From Gemmata sp. (GTDB lineage Bacteria > Planctomycetota > Planctomycetia > Gemmatales > Gemmataceae), in contig JANWYJ010000089.1 of the NCBI GenBank assembly GCA_025055115.1, positions 1 to 64,000 of the forward strand: a stretch of DNA of 64,000 bases, read 5' to 3'. Every line of letters starts with the position of its first letter. Positions within the stretch are counted from its first letter, which is position 1. Shown here piece by piece: positions 41,685 through 51,911 of this stretch. A program made the translations under genes and the position numbers. The notes beneath the pieces are model-generated. The model was not told the origin of the DNA. It made no database searches and saw nothing but the letters and a program-made list of their open reading frames with translations.

Positions 41685-42491
41685 ATGAGCGCTGTTGTTT
41701 CACCAAAGCCCATCACCGTGCCCGAATTTCGGGCAGCGAAAGGCCGGGGGCCGAAATTGACCGTCGTTACGGCTTACGACTATACCTCGGCCCGGCTGTG
41801 TGACGAAGCGGGAGTCGATGCCCTTCTTGTGGGTGATTCGTTGGGTATGGTTATTCAAGGCCACCCAACGTCTCTTCCCGTCACGCTGGAGCAGATGATT
41901 TATCACACCCAATGTGTGATGCGCGGAACCCGGCGGGCGCTGGTGATTGTGGATTTACCGTTTTTGACGTACCAAGTCAGTCCGCGGCAAGCGGTACGCA
42001 ATGCGGGGCGGCTACTCAAAGAAGGGGGTGCCCACGCGGTCAAAATCGAAGGCGGCGTGCGGATGCAAGCGGCTGTGCGGGCCTGCGTGGATGCGGGCAT
42101 CCCCGTGATGGGGCACATCGGACTGACTCCCCAAGCCGTTCACCAACTTGGCGGCTTCAAAGTCCAACGCGACGCCGAAAACCTGTTGGCCGATGCGGCC
42201 GCCGTCGAGCACGCCGGCGCATTTGCCGTGGTCGTGGAGAGTGTACCGGCGGAGCTGGGCGCCAAGATCACTCAAGAGATTACCATTCCAACCATCGGGA
42301 TTGGTGCTGGCGCTGGCTGCGATGGGCAAGTGCTTGTTTTTCACGATCTGCTGGGCTTGTTCCCCGACTTTAAGCCGAAGTTCGCCAAACGCTACGCCGA
42401 TTTGGGCACCGCGGTGAAAACGGCTGTGGAAAACTACTGTCGCGAAGTGCGTGAAGGAAGTTTTCCCGCGGCCGAACATAGCTTCCGCTAA
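41685..42491 (+). CDS. panB: 3-methyl-2-oxobutanoate hydroxymethyltransferase
   Basis: A 268-residue enzyme making ketopantoate from alpha-ketoisovalerate and methylene-tetrahydrofolate, the first committed step to pantothenate and CoA. Family length is about 265. Signatures: VVTAYDYTSARLCDEAGVDA, LLVGDSLGMVIQGHPTSLPV, DLPFLTYQVSPRQAVRNAGR, GHIGLTPQAVHQLGGFKVQ, and IPTIGIGAGAGCDGQVLVFH. The start could also be a GTG three codons upstream. No other pan genes lie nearby. A hairpin follows the stop codon. Confidence 0.96.
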   Translation: MSAVVSPKPITVPEFRAAKGRGPKLTVVTAYDYTSARLCDEAGVDALLVGDSLGMVIQGHPTSLPVTLEQMIYHTQCVMRGTRRALVIVDLPFLTYQVSPRQAVRNAGRLLKEGGAHAVKIEGGVRMQAAVRACVDAGIPVMGHIGLTPQAVHQLGGFKVQRDAENLLADAAAVEHAGAFAVVVESVPAELGAKITQEITIPTIGIGAGAGCDGQVLVFHDLLGLFPDFKPKFAKRYADLGTAVKTAVENYCREVREGSFPAAEHSFR

Positions 42492-42499
42492 GTCGGCAT

Positions 42500-42526
42500 G
42501 GGGGTGTCCAGAATTTGGGCACCCCC
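42500..42526 (+). terminator. Hairpin after panB
   Basis: GGGGGTGTCC (42500-42509) pairs with GGGCACCCCC (42517-42526), ten base pairs including one G-U, around a 7-base loop. It starts nine bases past the panB stop. There is no T-run, so it may be a transcript 3'-end stabiliser or a weak terminator. Confidence 0.6.
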
Positions 42527-42763
42527 TGATTGTCCTTGAGCCTGCGTTGCCGGTCGTTGGTACGCTCCTTGCCAATCTCGCTCGGTTTGTGAAGCGCTTT
42601 CCTGGCTGTGGTGTCGGCGTTATCCGTCGTTCGTAGGTTCGCGTCGCAATCTGCCCTCATGATCGCTTCCGGCAAGTCTGGGCTGATGACGTGATCTTCA
42701 CGGATTGTTTTCCAGTACCAACTCATATCATGATCGGATATTTCCACCGCGTGGTGGCTACGG

Positions 42764-43639
42764 ATGTTGATTTGGAAAGCTCACTCCCGGAAGATCGATG
42801 TTCTGGCGTTTAGCCCCTGCGGGCGTTTGTTGGCCTTGGGGGGACCGAACCTGGCCTGTCGGTTGCTTGACCCGCTGACAGGTCAGCGGTTGTGGACGGT
42901 CCGCACTCGCTGTGATTTCGCACGCTCCTTGGGGTTTGCCCCGGACGGCGCGGTCCTGTGTCGCGGTAATGGACTTTCTGTGCGCTCGGCCCACGATGGC
43001 CGCGAACTCCGCCGATGCGGCCAATGGTGCCGCGTTTTCGCCTGGAACCGTGATGGCCGTACAGCTTTCCTGGCCGATGTGAAGGCGGGCGACGTTATCC
43101 GCCGCTACGATCTGAAAACGGGAAAACTCCGCGGCCAAATCGCACTGAATAGCGGCCCGATCAACCGGATTGCGGTGTCACCCGATTGCCAGTGGTTGGC
43201 GACCGTGGGTTACCGGCGCTTCAACCTTGTTCGTCTTCGCGCCGAGCGGTTCGAAGTCGCGGCCACTGTGGCGCAACGAGCGTTCTCCAGCGGCGTGTCG
43301 GCCTTGGCGTTCAGCCCCTGCGGGTCTTCTGTGGTCTGGACGGCCGGGCGGACGCTGTTTGTCTGGGATGTCCGCCGTGGTCGGGAGCTGAAGCGGCTTC
43401 CCCTCGACGCCAACAAGCCGTTTTCCGATGTGGCCTTCACACCCGATGGTCAACAATTGATCACAGTCGGCAAAGATGGCATCACGCGCATCTGGAACAC
43501 GCGCAGTTGGCAATGCGAACGGTGGTATGGATGGAAACTAGGGCCGTTGTGTGCGGTGGCCGTCGCTGCCGATGGCCGGTTGGCCGCTGTCGGCGGCGAA
43601 CGCGGTTCCATCGTCGTTTGGGATTTGGACAGATCGTGA
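42764..43639 (+). CDS. WD40-repeat protein
   Basis: A 291-residue soluble protein made of about seven WD40-like blades: IWKAHSRKIDVLAFSPCGRL, LLDPLTGQRLWTVRTRC, YDLKTGKLRGQIALNSGPIN, ALAFSPCGSSVVWTAGRTLF, VWDVRRGRELKRLPLDANK, AFTPDGQQLITVGKDGITRI and the final GGERGSIVVWDL. It has no signal peptide. In planctomycetes these stand-alone propellers are common and are presumed to be interaction scaffolds. It starts with an ATG at 42764 without a good Shine-Dalgarno. Its relation to the pilus cluster that follows (310 bases on) is unclear. Confidence 0.85.
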   Translation: MLIWKAHSRKIDVLAFSPCGRLLALGGPNLACRLLDPLTGQRLWTVRTRCDFARSLGFAPDGAVLCRGNGLSVRSAHDGRELRRCGQWCRVFAWNRDGRTAFLADVKAGDVIRRYDLKTGKLRGQIALNSGPINRIAVSPDCQWLATVGYRRFNLVRLRAERFEVAATVAQRAFSSGVSALAFSPCGSSVVWTAGRTLFVWDVRRGRELKRLPLDANKPFSDVAFTPDGQQLITVGKDGITRIWNTRSWQCERWYGWKLGPLCAVAVAADGRLAAVGGERGSIVVWDLDRS

Positions 43640-43948
43640 AGCGTCTGAGGGGAAAATGCTGTCGATGGTCGCCGTAGCGTCCTCGACGAAGCCCGACACT
43701 CTTGCCCCGGGGCGCTTCCAGCGGGAAAAAGTCAGGAAATCTCAAGAACTTCGCCCTGTTTTCACTTGAATTGCTGGCCGCGGACGTGTCAGATTAAACC
43801 ATACGCCGTTCATGATTTGCGCGCACCATCTTCGGAACCCAATGTCGGCCCCGGTCCCTATTCATTCACACTTGATCGATTGGCGATCGAAGCACGGATA
43901 CACCGCAACCCTTTGGAACCACCCTTCGACCTGCAAGGAGCGTTCATT
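43640..43948. promoter_or_regulatory. Leader of the pilus/secretion cluster
   Basis: About 310 bases before the first gene of the 17-kb cluster. It should contain the main promoter. I see no repeat array or gene here; AAGGAG lies just before the ATG at 43949. I could not identify a confident promoter. Confidence 0.4.
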
Positions 43949-45673
43949 ATGGCCAAAGCTCGTGGCGACTTTGGTGACGTTTTGCTGAAAAAGAAACTGC
44001 TTAGCCCCGAACAACTTGCGGAAGCCGAAAGCTACGCCAGCAGTACAGGCATTAAGCTCCAAGATGCCATCGTCAAACAACAGTATTTGTCGGCTGCAGA
44101 AGTGATGTCAGCGATTGCTGAACACTACGGGATGCAGTTTGTCGATCTGAGTACCATCACGATCCCCAAGTCGGTGATTGAGCTGGTGCCCGAGTCGGTC
44201 GCCCGGGAAAACGTCGTTATACCGTTGGAATTGGAAGGCAATGCCCTCAAAATTATCACCGCCGACCCGACCAATTTTGACACCGTTCAGAAGTTGCAAT
44301 TCATTCTGAACAAAGACATTGTGCCGGTTTTGGCGATTGAAGAGCAAATCCAAGAAGCCATCAACAAAAACTACGGGCAATCCGAAACCGAATCGGTGGA
44401 CTCGATGCTGGTCGAATTCACCGACACAGCCATCGAGTTTACCCAAGTGGAATCCGGAGCCCAGATGGCGGCGGCCGAAGATTCCGACGCCCCGGTGGTA
44501 CGGTTGTGCAATCTGATCATTCAAGAAGCGATCAATCTGCGGGCCTCCGACATTCACATCGAACCCTTTGCCGACCGAGTCCGCATTCGTTACCGCATCG
44601 ATGGCGTTTTGGTCGAACGTGATGCCGCCCCCCGACGCTTGCTGGCACCGTTGTTGTCACGTTTGAAAATCATGGGTCAGATCGACATCAGTGAGAAACG
44701 ACGGCCGCAAGACGGTCGGATCAAGATGACCGTGCAAGGTCGGCACTTCGACCTCCGCGTCAGCCTGCTGCCATCGGTCCACGGCCAATCGGCCGTCATG
44801 CGCATTCTCGACCGCAATAACATTCAAGTGAGCATTAAAGACTTGGGCTTTGCGGAAGACGACTACATGCGCTTCCAGCAAATTATTAAACGCCCCAACG
44901 GAATTTTCCTCGTCACCGGGCCTACTGGCTCTGGCAAAACCACCACCTTGTATTCGGCCCTCAACGAACTGAACCGCCCCGACCGGAAAATCATCACCGC
45001 CGAAGACCCGGTCGAGTACTACCTGCCGGGCATCAACCAAGTGGAGGTCAAACACAGTATCGGACTGGACTTTGCCCGGATCATTCGGGCCATGCTCCGT
45101 CAGGCACCGAATATTATCCTCGTCGGTGAAATCCGCGACAAAGAAACGGCAGAAATCGCCGTCCAGGCATCTTTGACTGGACACTTAGTTTTTTCGACAC
45201 TACATACGAACGATGCGCCCAGTGCGATCACACGGCTAGCCGATATTGGCGTACCCCCCTTCTTGATCGCCAGCTCGGTGATTGCCATCATGGCCCAGCG
45301 CCTGGTGCGGGTGAACTGCCCCAAGTGCAAAGAGCCGTACCAACCCCACAGCTCAGAACTCAAAGCCGCCGGCGTCACCCCGGAGCAACTGGAGAAAGCC
45401 AACTTCATGAAAGGCCGGGGCTGCAACCATTGCCGGCAAACCGGTTACCGCGGACGACAAGGGATTTTTGAACTGATGCGGATGACGTCAGTCATTCGGG
45501 AACTGACCTTCGCTCAGGCTCCCACGCAAGAATTGCGACGCAAAGCCCGTAGTGCAGGGGGGATGCGCACATTGTTGGAAGATGGGGTGCTCAAAATCCT
45601 CAAAGGCATCACCACCTTCGATGAAGTTCTCAGCATCTGCCATGCCGAAGTGCTGGTGGCCCGGGATAACTAA
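43949..45673 (+). CDS. GspE/PilB-type assembly ATPase (first copy)
   Basis: A 574-residue AAA-like secretion ATPase powering pilus or pseudopilus assembly at the inner membrane. An N1-type domain (MAKARGDFGDVLLKKKLLSP) leads to the catalytic domain: Asp box with ASDIHIEPFADRVRIRYRID, Walker A GPTGSGKTTT (residue 324 on), Walker B LVGEIRDKETAEIA, and His box GHLVFSTLHTNDAPSAITR. A tetracysteine zinc site (CPKCKEPY and GCNHCRQTGYRGRQG) is present, as in GspE and PilB. The start at 43949 has AAGGAG upstream. First gene of the cluster; it is about 300 bases before pilT. Confidence 0.94.
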   Translation: MAKARGDFGDVLLKKKLLSPEQLAEAESYASSTGIKLQDAIVKQQYLSAAEVMSAIAEHYGMQFVDLSTITIPKSVIELVPESVARENVVIPLELEGNALKIITADPTNFDTVQKLQFILNKDIVPVLAIEEQIQEAINKNYGQSETESVDSMLVEFTDTAIEFTQVESGAQMAAAEDSDAPVVRLCNLIIQEAINLRASDIHIEPFADRVRIRYRIDGVLVERDAAPRRLLAPLLSRLKIMGQIDISEKRRPQDGRIKMTVQGRHFDLRVSLLPSVHGQSAVMRILDRNNIQVSIKDLGFAEDDYMRFQQIIKRPNGIFLVTGPTGSGKTTTLYSALNELNRPDRKIITAEDPVEYYLPGINQVEVKHSIGLDFARIIRAMLRQAPNIILVGEIRDKETAEIAVQASLTGHLVFSTLHTNDAPSAITRLADIGVPPFLIASSVIAIMAQRLVRVNCPKCKEPYQPHSSELKAAGVTPEQLEKANFMKGRGCNHCRQTGYRGRQGIFELMRMTSVIRELTFAQAPTQELRRKARSAGGMRTLLEDGVLKILKGITTFDEVLSICHAEVLVARDN

Positions 45674-45974
45674 TCCTGAGAACAATCCTCATCAATGTTG
45701 ATGATGCAATGTAAGTCATTGAATCATAGAGACTTAAGAGATTATCGCTTGCCCGATGGGGCATGGACCAACTCCACCGGGCGAACCCTCCACCCCAGGA
45801 GCAGCTGAATTTGGCAACAACACCGCGGCGAGTCATAATGCGCTACCGGGAATCGGCGGTTGGGCAACAACCGCCATCCCCGGCGCCGAAGCGCATCAAC
45901 CCACAGGAATACCGGCGGTGCGGTATTCCTGGCCGCGGTGTTTTCATACCTGTTAGTTGTTGAGGAAAACGACC
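45674..45974. other. Leader region between the first ATPase and pilT
   Basis: No gene. It contains the nested inverted repeats described separately at 45819-45942. The 5' part (45680-45760) is AT-rich for this genome and may hold a promoter. Confidence 0.5.
45819..45942 (+). promoter_or_regulatory. Nested inverted repeats, possible three-way-junction RNA leader of pilT
   Basis: The outer arms AACACCGCGG (45819-45828) and CCGCGGTGTT (45933-45942) are perfectly complementary. Inside lie two hairpins. The first has arms ATGCGCT (45838-45844) and AGCGCAT (45890-45896), with CCGGGAAT/ATCCCCGG continuing the stem and GGCGGTT/AACCGCC closing on a 7-base loop. The second is perfect: CAGGAATACC (45904-45913) with GGTATTCCTG (45922-45931), 8-base loop. 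It ends 32 bases before the pilT start. I do not recognise a known riboswitch. Confidence 0.6.
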
Positions 45975-47159
<1,185 letters not shown>

Positions 47160-47337
47160 AGTCGTTCGCCCAAAATCAGAATCGCCTTCAACTTCTGACG
47201 CTGTTGCCCGGAGACGCGGAGTGGGGGAAGGGACCCATTCCGCCACAACGCCCCACCGGTGACCGAGTTCCCCCCCGGGGGATCGGACACCCCTGAGAAT
47301 ATCCTGCGAGCAATCCCAACGAACGAATGGACTACTC

Positions 47338-49350
47338 ATGGCTATGAACAACCCCAATCCGCCGAAGAAACCAGACGCCCCGGGCAAAGCGAACACGGCG
47401 GGGAATGGTCTGCCCGGCAGCTCGAAATCTGCTCCCCCGGGGCGACCAGGCCAGCCAGTGGTGAACAAACCGGGGGTCAAACCACCTACCCCCAGTCCGG
47501 CGGCCACACCCAAGCCATCTGGCGCAAGTTCTTCTGCGGCTCCATCTTCGGTCGCCAAATCGGCGGCGACTACCTCGGTCGCCCCCCCTCCGCGCAAACC
47601 CCAGTCCACCCGCAATCGGTTCTCCCACATCGACGCCAACACCCTGCAGTTGGCGAAAAAACTCGAAGACTTGGGCTTTCTGGATGGTCCGCAAATTGAG
47701 TCGCTTTATGAGGAAATGCGGACCAGTACGGCCACCCTGGGCGAACTGGCGTTACAACGCGGACTGCTCAACGAAGAGCAACTGTTGCAGGCGTTGGCGG
47801 AAATCCACGGCATGCGGGTAGCCAACCTGGAGGAGGCCAAACCCACCGCGGAAGCCATCAAACTGGTGCAAAAACAGATGGCCGAGCTGTACAAGCTTGT
47901 GCCGTTGTCGTACGAGAACGACGTTTTGACCGTGGCCATGGCCGATCCGAACAACCTCCAGGCCATGGACGATTTGCGCAACTTGTTGGGGATCAAGCAA
48001 GTTAATCCGGTTCTGGCCCCCCCCAAACAGATCGAAACCTTGCTGGTTCGGGCTTATTCCAACGAAAAAGAGGAGTCCATCAGCGGCTTGATCAAGGAAC
48101 TGGAAGCCTCCGGTATCGGCACCGCGACGTATGGTCGGGAAAACTCCATCGACCTCAGCGGTGAAGAAATGTTCAATGCCGCTCCGGTGCGCAAACTCAT
48201 CAACATGGTGCTGTTGATGGCCATTCGCGACCATGCGTCCGACATTCACTTTGAGCCGTTTGAAGACGAATACAAGATGCGTTATCGCTGCGACGGGGTT
48301 TTGTACGAGATGGTACCGCCGCCGCGGCACCTGGCCGGGGCCATTGCCAGCCGGATCAAGGTGATGGCCAACCTCGACATTGCCGAACGCCGCCTGCCGC
48401 AAGACGGCCGCATCGAATTGAACGTCGGCGGCAACCCGGTCGATATGCGGGTCAGTGTTCTGCCCACGATGTTTGGGGAAAGCATCGTCATTCGGGTTCT
48501 CGACCGAACCAACGTGGGCCTGTCGCTGGACCGCATCGGCATGCCCCCCGACCTCTTAGCGGCTTTCCGGGCCATTATCCGCAAGCCCAACGGCATCGTC
48601 TTGGTCACCGGACCGACCGGATCGGGTAAAACCACCACCCTGTACTCCGCCCTCTCCGAACTCAACGAGATCGACGTCAAAATTATCACCACCGAAGACC
48701 CGGTGGAGTACGAAATCGACGGGATTGTTCAATGTCCGATCAACCCGGAAATTGACGTGACTTTTGCCAACTGTTTGCGGGCCATTCTGCGCCAAGACCC
48801 CGACATTATCCTGGTCGGTGAGATTCGCGACCTCGAAACTGCGCAAATCGCCATTCAGGCGTCACTGACCGGTCACCTGGTGTTTAGCACCCTGCACACC
48901 AACGATGCCCCCAGTTCAGTGACCCGGCTACGTGATATGGGCGTCGAACCGTTCTTGATTACCGCCACCGTGGAAGCCATTCAGGCGCAGCGGCTGGTAC
49001 GCCGGATTTGCCAAAACTGCCGCACCTCCTACGAACCCACCCGCGAACAACTGATGGAACTGAATATGACGCCCGACCAGCTCAAAGGTCGGCCCTTCTT
49101 CTATGGCGAAGGTTGTGAAAAGTGTAACAATCTCGGCTTCAAAGGCCGTACCGGTCTGTTTGAACTGATGATCATGAACGACGATCTTCGCGACATGGTC
49201 AGCCGCGGCGCCAGCACCGATGCCTTGCGGAACTATACGCGGAAATTGGGCATGCAGAGCCTGCGTGACGCCGGCTTGCAAGCCCTCTTCAACGGCCTGA
49301 CCACCCTCGACGAAGTGGTTCGCGAAACGGTTCTGGAAGACGATACCTGA
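47338..49350 (+). CDS. GspE/PilB-type assembly ATPase (second copy)
   Basis: A 670-residue assembly ATPase. The first about 95 residues are a Pro/Ala/Ser-rich disordered linker (VKPPTPSPAATPKPSGASSS) absent from the first copy. The N1 domain follows (ANTLQLAKKLEDLGFLDG), then the catalytic domain: SDIHFEPFEDEYKMRYRCDG, Walker A GPTGSGKTTT (residue 425 on), ILVGEIRDLETAQIA, GHLVFSTLHTNDAPSSVTR. The zinc site reads CQNCRTSYEPT and GCEKCNNLGFKGRTG. It has diverged well from the upstream copy (different linker and zinc region), so this is an old duplication or a separate system. It is the ATPase nearest the GspF gene, so it is the likelier partner. Confidence 0.94.
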   Translation: MAMNNPNPPKKPDAPGKANTAGNGLPGSSKSAPPGRPGQPVVNKPGVKPPTPSPAATPKPSGASSSAAPSSVAKSAATTSVAPPPRKPQSTRNRFSHIDANTLQLAKKLEDLGFLDGPQIESLYEEMRTSTATLGELALQRGLLNEEQLLQALAEIHGMRVANLEEAKPTAEAIKLVQKQMAELYKLVPLSYENDVLTVAMADPNNLQAMDDLRNLLGIKQVNPVLAPPKQIETLLVRAYSNEKEESISGLIKELEASGIGTATYGRENSIDLSGEEMFNAAPVRKLINMVLLMAIRDHASDIHFEPFEDEYKMRYRCDGVLYEMVPPPRHLAGAIASRIKVMANLDIAERRLPQDGRIELNVGGNPVDMRVSVLPTMFGESIVIRVLDRTNVGLSLDRIGMPPDLLAAFRAIIRKPNGIVLVTGPTGSGKTTTLYSALSELNEIDVKIITTEDPVEYEIDGIVQCPINPEIDVTFANCLRAILRQDPDIILVGEIRDLETAQIAIQASLTGHLVFSTLHTNDAPSSVTRLRDMGVEPFLITATVEAIQAQRLVRRICQNCRTSYEPTREQLMELNMTPDQLKGRPFFYGEGCEKCNNLGFKGRTGLFELMIMNDDLRDMVSRGASTDALRNYTRKLGMQSLRDAGLQALFNGLTTLDEVVRETVLEDDT

Positions 49351-49452
49351 TCGCCCAAGCAGCGGTTGAAAAAAAATACGGGGAAAATTTGGCGTTGCCG
49401 CTTGCGGTGCAACAATACCGGCAACAGATGACGCTGAGGGCGGCGATCAGCC

Positions 49453-49482
49453 CGTTGAGATGATACTCGTTGAGGTGATACG
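49453..49482. repeat. 15-base tandem duplication before the GspF/PilC gene
   Basis: CGTTGAGATGATACT (49453-49467) is followed directly by CGTTGAGGTGATACG (49468-49482). It sits in the 284-base gap between the second ATPase and the GspF/PilC gene. Confidence 0.75.
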
Positions 49483-49634
49483 AAAAAAAAATCGACGTAA
49501 CCGGAAAACGGCGGTGAAATCCCGGCGCATCCGGAAGCGTCTTCGGAAGAAACCGCACCGCCTCGGCGACTCGGCCTTCCCAGCTCGGGTGCGAGGTGGA
49601 CACGCGGTTCCCTCCTTCCGCCGTGGAGAAAGTG

Positions 49635-50879
49635 ATGCCAACGTTCAAGTACGAAGCCCTCGATACCTCCGGCGCGGAGGTCAAGGATTCGATTGAAGCT
49701 TCCAACGAAGAAGAAGCCCAACAGAAAGTCAAGGCGATGGGCTACTTCGTCACGAAGTTGACCGCCGTCGCCGGGGCCAAGGGAGGCAAGGGGGCCAAGA
49801 AGAAGAAAGCGGGCAAAAGCCGCAAGACCTTCGTCATCGGCGGGGTCAAGGGCAAGCAATTGGTGACCTTTACCCGGCAGTTCTCCACGCTCCAAGACGC
49901 GGGCTTGCCGGTGTTGCGTTCGCTGAAGATTCTCGAACGCCAAATGAAGCCCAGTGCCCTCAAAAACGCTCTCATCGACGTGGTCGATGACGTTGAGAGC
50001 GGCTCGTCGCTCTCCGAAGCGTTGGGCAAGCACCCCAAAGCCTTCAGCAAACTGTATGTGAACATGGTGCGGGCCGGCGAAGCCGGTGGGGCCTTGGAAG
50101 TGATCCTGCAACGCCTAGCCGACTTCCTCGAAAAAGCCGCCAGCCTCAAAGCCAAGATCATCGGCGCGATGGTCTATCCGTCGGTGGTCATCTTTGTCGC
50201 GGTCGCCATCCTGACCTTCATCATGGTGGCCATCATTCCGAAGTTTAAGAAGATTTTCGACGAATTCGGCATGACACTGCCGTGGGCCACCCAAACGCTC
50301 ATCCGCATCTCCAACTGGATGAGCGAATACTGGTGGACCATTCCCCTGTTCCCGATTTCGCTGTATTTCCTCGCCAAACTGGTGCGGCTGTCGCGGGCTG
50401 GCAACTTCGCCCTCGACCGGGCTACCCTGTGGATACCGATCATCGGCCAGCTGGTCGAGAAAACCATCGTCGCCCGCACGATGCGCACGCTCGGGACGCT
50501 GGTCAGTTCGGGTGTACCGATCCTCGAAGCGATCAACATTGTGAAAGAAACGGCCAACAATGCCGTCTTCGAGCGCATGTTCCAACGGGTCTTGGAATCA
50601 ATCCGAGAAGGCGACACCATCGCCGACCCCCTCAAGGAATCCCGTTTGGTCGATGATATGGTGGTGAATATGGTCGAGGTGGGCGAAGAAACCGGCGACC
50701 TTGATACCATGCTCTACAAGATCGCCGATTTCTACGATGAACAAGTGGATAATCTTGTCAAATCGCTCATCTCGTTGCTCGAACCGCTCATGATCGTTTT
50801 CCTCGGCTTCACCATCGGGGCTATTGTGATCTCGCTCTTCTTGCCACTGATCAAGTTGCTCGAAGGGCTTTCCAAATAA
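49635..50879 (+). CDS. GspF/PilC inner-membrane platform protein
   Basis: A 414-residue inner-membrane protein linking the ATPase to the pseudopilus. N-terminus MPTFKYEALDTSGAEVKDSI is the typical beginning, followed by a Lys/Gly-rich linker (GAKGGKGAKKKKAGK). The first GspF domain has FTRQFSTLQDAGLPVLRSL and MVRAGEAGGALEVILQRLAD; then helices (PSVVIFVAVAILTFIMVAII); the second domain has TMRTLGTLVSSGVPILEAIN and MVEVGEETGDLDTMLYKIAD, ending with a hydrophobic helix (IGAIVISLFLPLIKLLEGL). Only one such gene is present for two ATPases. Start at 49635 with GGAGAAAG upstream. Confidence 0.95.
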   Translation: MPTFKYEALDTSGAEVKDSIEASNEEEAQQKVKAMGYFVTKLTAVAGAKGGKGAKKKKAGKSRKTFVIGGVKGKQLVTFTRQFSTLQDAGLPVLRSLKILERQMKPSALKNALIDVVDDVESGSSLSEALGKHPKAFSKLYVNMVRAGEAGGALEVILQRLADFLEKAASLKAKIIGAMVYPSVVIFVAVAILTFIMVAIIPKFKKIFDEFGMTLPWATQTLIRISNWMSEYWWTIPLFPISLYFLAKLVRLSRAGNFALDRATLWIPIIGQLVEKTIVARTMRTLGTLVSSGVPILEAINIVKETANNAVFERMFQRVLESIREGDTIADPLKESRLVDDMVVNMVEVGEETGDLDTMLYKIADFYDEQVDNLVKSLISLLEPLMIVFLGFTIGAIVISLFLPLIKLLEGLSK

Positions 50880-50890
50880 CGATGACGCCA

Positions 50891-50928
50891 CGCACCGCCG
50901 GTGGCCCAGATTCGCACACGGCGGTGCG
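50891..50928 (+). promoter_or_regulatory. Perfect 10-bp hairpin after the GspF gene
   Basis: CGCACCGCCG (50891-50900) is perfectly complementary to CGGCGGTGCG (50919-50928), with an 18-base loop. It begins about 12 bases after the GspF stop and ends 29 bases before the first pseudopilin. No T-run follows, so it may stabilise or process the transcript so that pseudopilins are made at higher levels. Confidence 0.55.
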
Positions 50929-50957
50929 CCAGCAACCTTCTAGCCAATGAGGGGACT

Positions 50958-51893
50958 ATGGTACGGCCAAGCCGACCTCTGCGACCAGCCATGACGCTGA
51001 TTGAACTTCTGGTGGTCATTAGTATCATTGCAGCTCTGACGGGGCTTCTGCTCGGAGGAGTCATGCGCGTGATGGGCCAGCGGCGGGTCACGGAAACTGC
51101 GGCCCGGATGGCGGCCATCAACAACGCCATCAACACCTTCAAAAGCAGCGCCGCCTTCGGTCAGGTCCGCTACATCCCCGCCGGACGCCCCCTTCCGGGT
51201 GGTGGCTGGGGGCCGTTCCGCTTGCGCAACAGCTACCCACCGCGCGACGCAGATGGCAATGTGGTGAGCAGCCAACCCGATGAAAACTCCTTCGAAGCCC
51301 AGTATCTCCAGCAGGTCTTCGGCGGCGGCAGTCGGCTGAACTTCGCCGACCTCGGCTACCCTGGTCTGAGTGGCGATCTCGACGCCAACCAAACACTCAC
51401 CTTTTTCCTCACCGGGATTCCCGAGCCCGATGTCCAAGGCAACGCGATCTTCACCGGGTTCTCCACCCATCCCCAGCAGCCGTTCAAGCGGCGGGCGTCA
51501 CCCTCGGAAAAACGCCGCGGGCCACTCCTCGATTTGGGCGGTTCACGGAAATACCGAATCGAGGGTGGCTTCGCCCGCCTGATCGATGGCTACAATAAAC
51601 ACTCCGATGGGTTTGGTCTACCCTTCGCTTACTTCACCGCCGTCGACGGCAAAGCGAACTTCAACTACGGCGGTTACAACGAGCCAAATGTCTACAACCT
51701 GCCCAATGTACTAACACTACTACCACCCTACGGTGTGAACGGGCAGTTCGAGAATCCCAGTGGTTTCCAACTCATTTCGGCAGGCAAAGACGGTGTCTTT
51801 GGTCGCAGCGGCAACTGGCGTGCTGTTGATTCGGACGGACAAGACGATCAAGCGAATTTCTCGACAGCCTTACTGGGCCGTGGGCCGCAATAA
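50958..51893 (+). CDS. Pseudopilin, GspG-like (first of five)
   Basis: A 311-residue prepilin-like protein. The segment RPLRPAMTLIELLVVISIIA has the N-methylated helix with Glu at +5; cleavage would fall between Ala and Met, so the residue before the cut is Ala rather than Gly. The helix extends for about 25 residues (TGLLLGGVMRVMGQ), then a soluble domain with RMAAINNAINTFKSS and a long C-terminal region. The GspG-like start (LSRQR/TE-AARMAAI) suggests a major pseudopilin, though at 311 residues it is about twice the usual length. Start at 50958 with GAGGGG upstream. It is followed by the next pseudopilin after 18 bases. Confidence 0.85.
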   Translation: MVRPSRPLRPAMTLIELLVVISIIAALTGLLLGGVMRVMGQRRVTETAARMAAINNAINTFKSSAAFGQVRYIPAGRPLPGGGWGPFRLRNSYPPRDADGNVVSSQPDENSFEAQYLQQVFGGGSRLNFADLGYPGLSGDLDANQTLTFFLTGIPEPDVQGNAIFTGFSTHPQQPFKRRASPSEKRRGPLLDLGGSRKYRIEGGFARLIDGYNKHSDGFGLPFAYFTAVDGKANFNYGGYNEPNVYNLPNVLTLLPPYGVNGQFENPSGFQLISAGKDGVFGRSGNWRAVDSDGQDDQANFSTALLGRGPQ

Positions 51894-51911
51894 CCCCAGG
51901 GAGATACCGCG

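Noticed and set aside
42370-42747. 125-residue minus-strand open frame overlapping the end of panB
   Set aside because: Overlaps panB by about 120 bases, crosses the post-panB hairpin and has no recognisable motif; a gene here cannot be excluded but is not supported.
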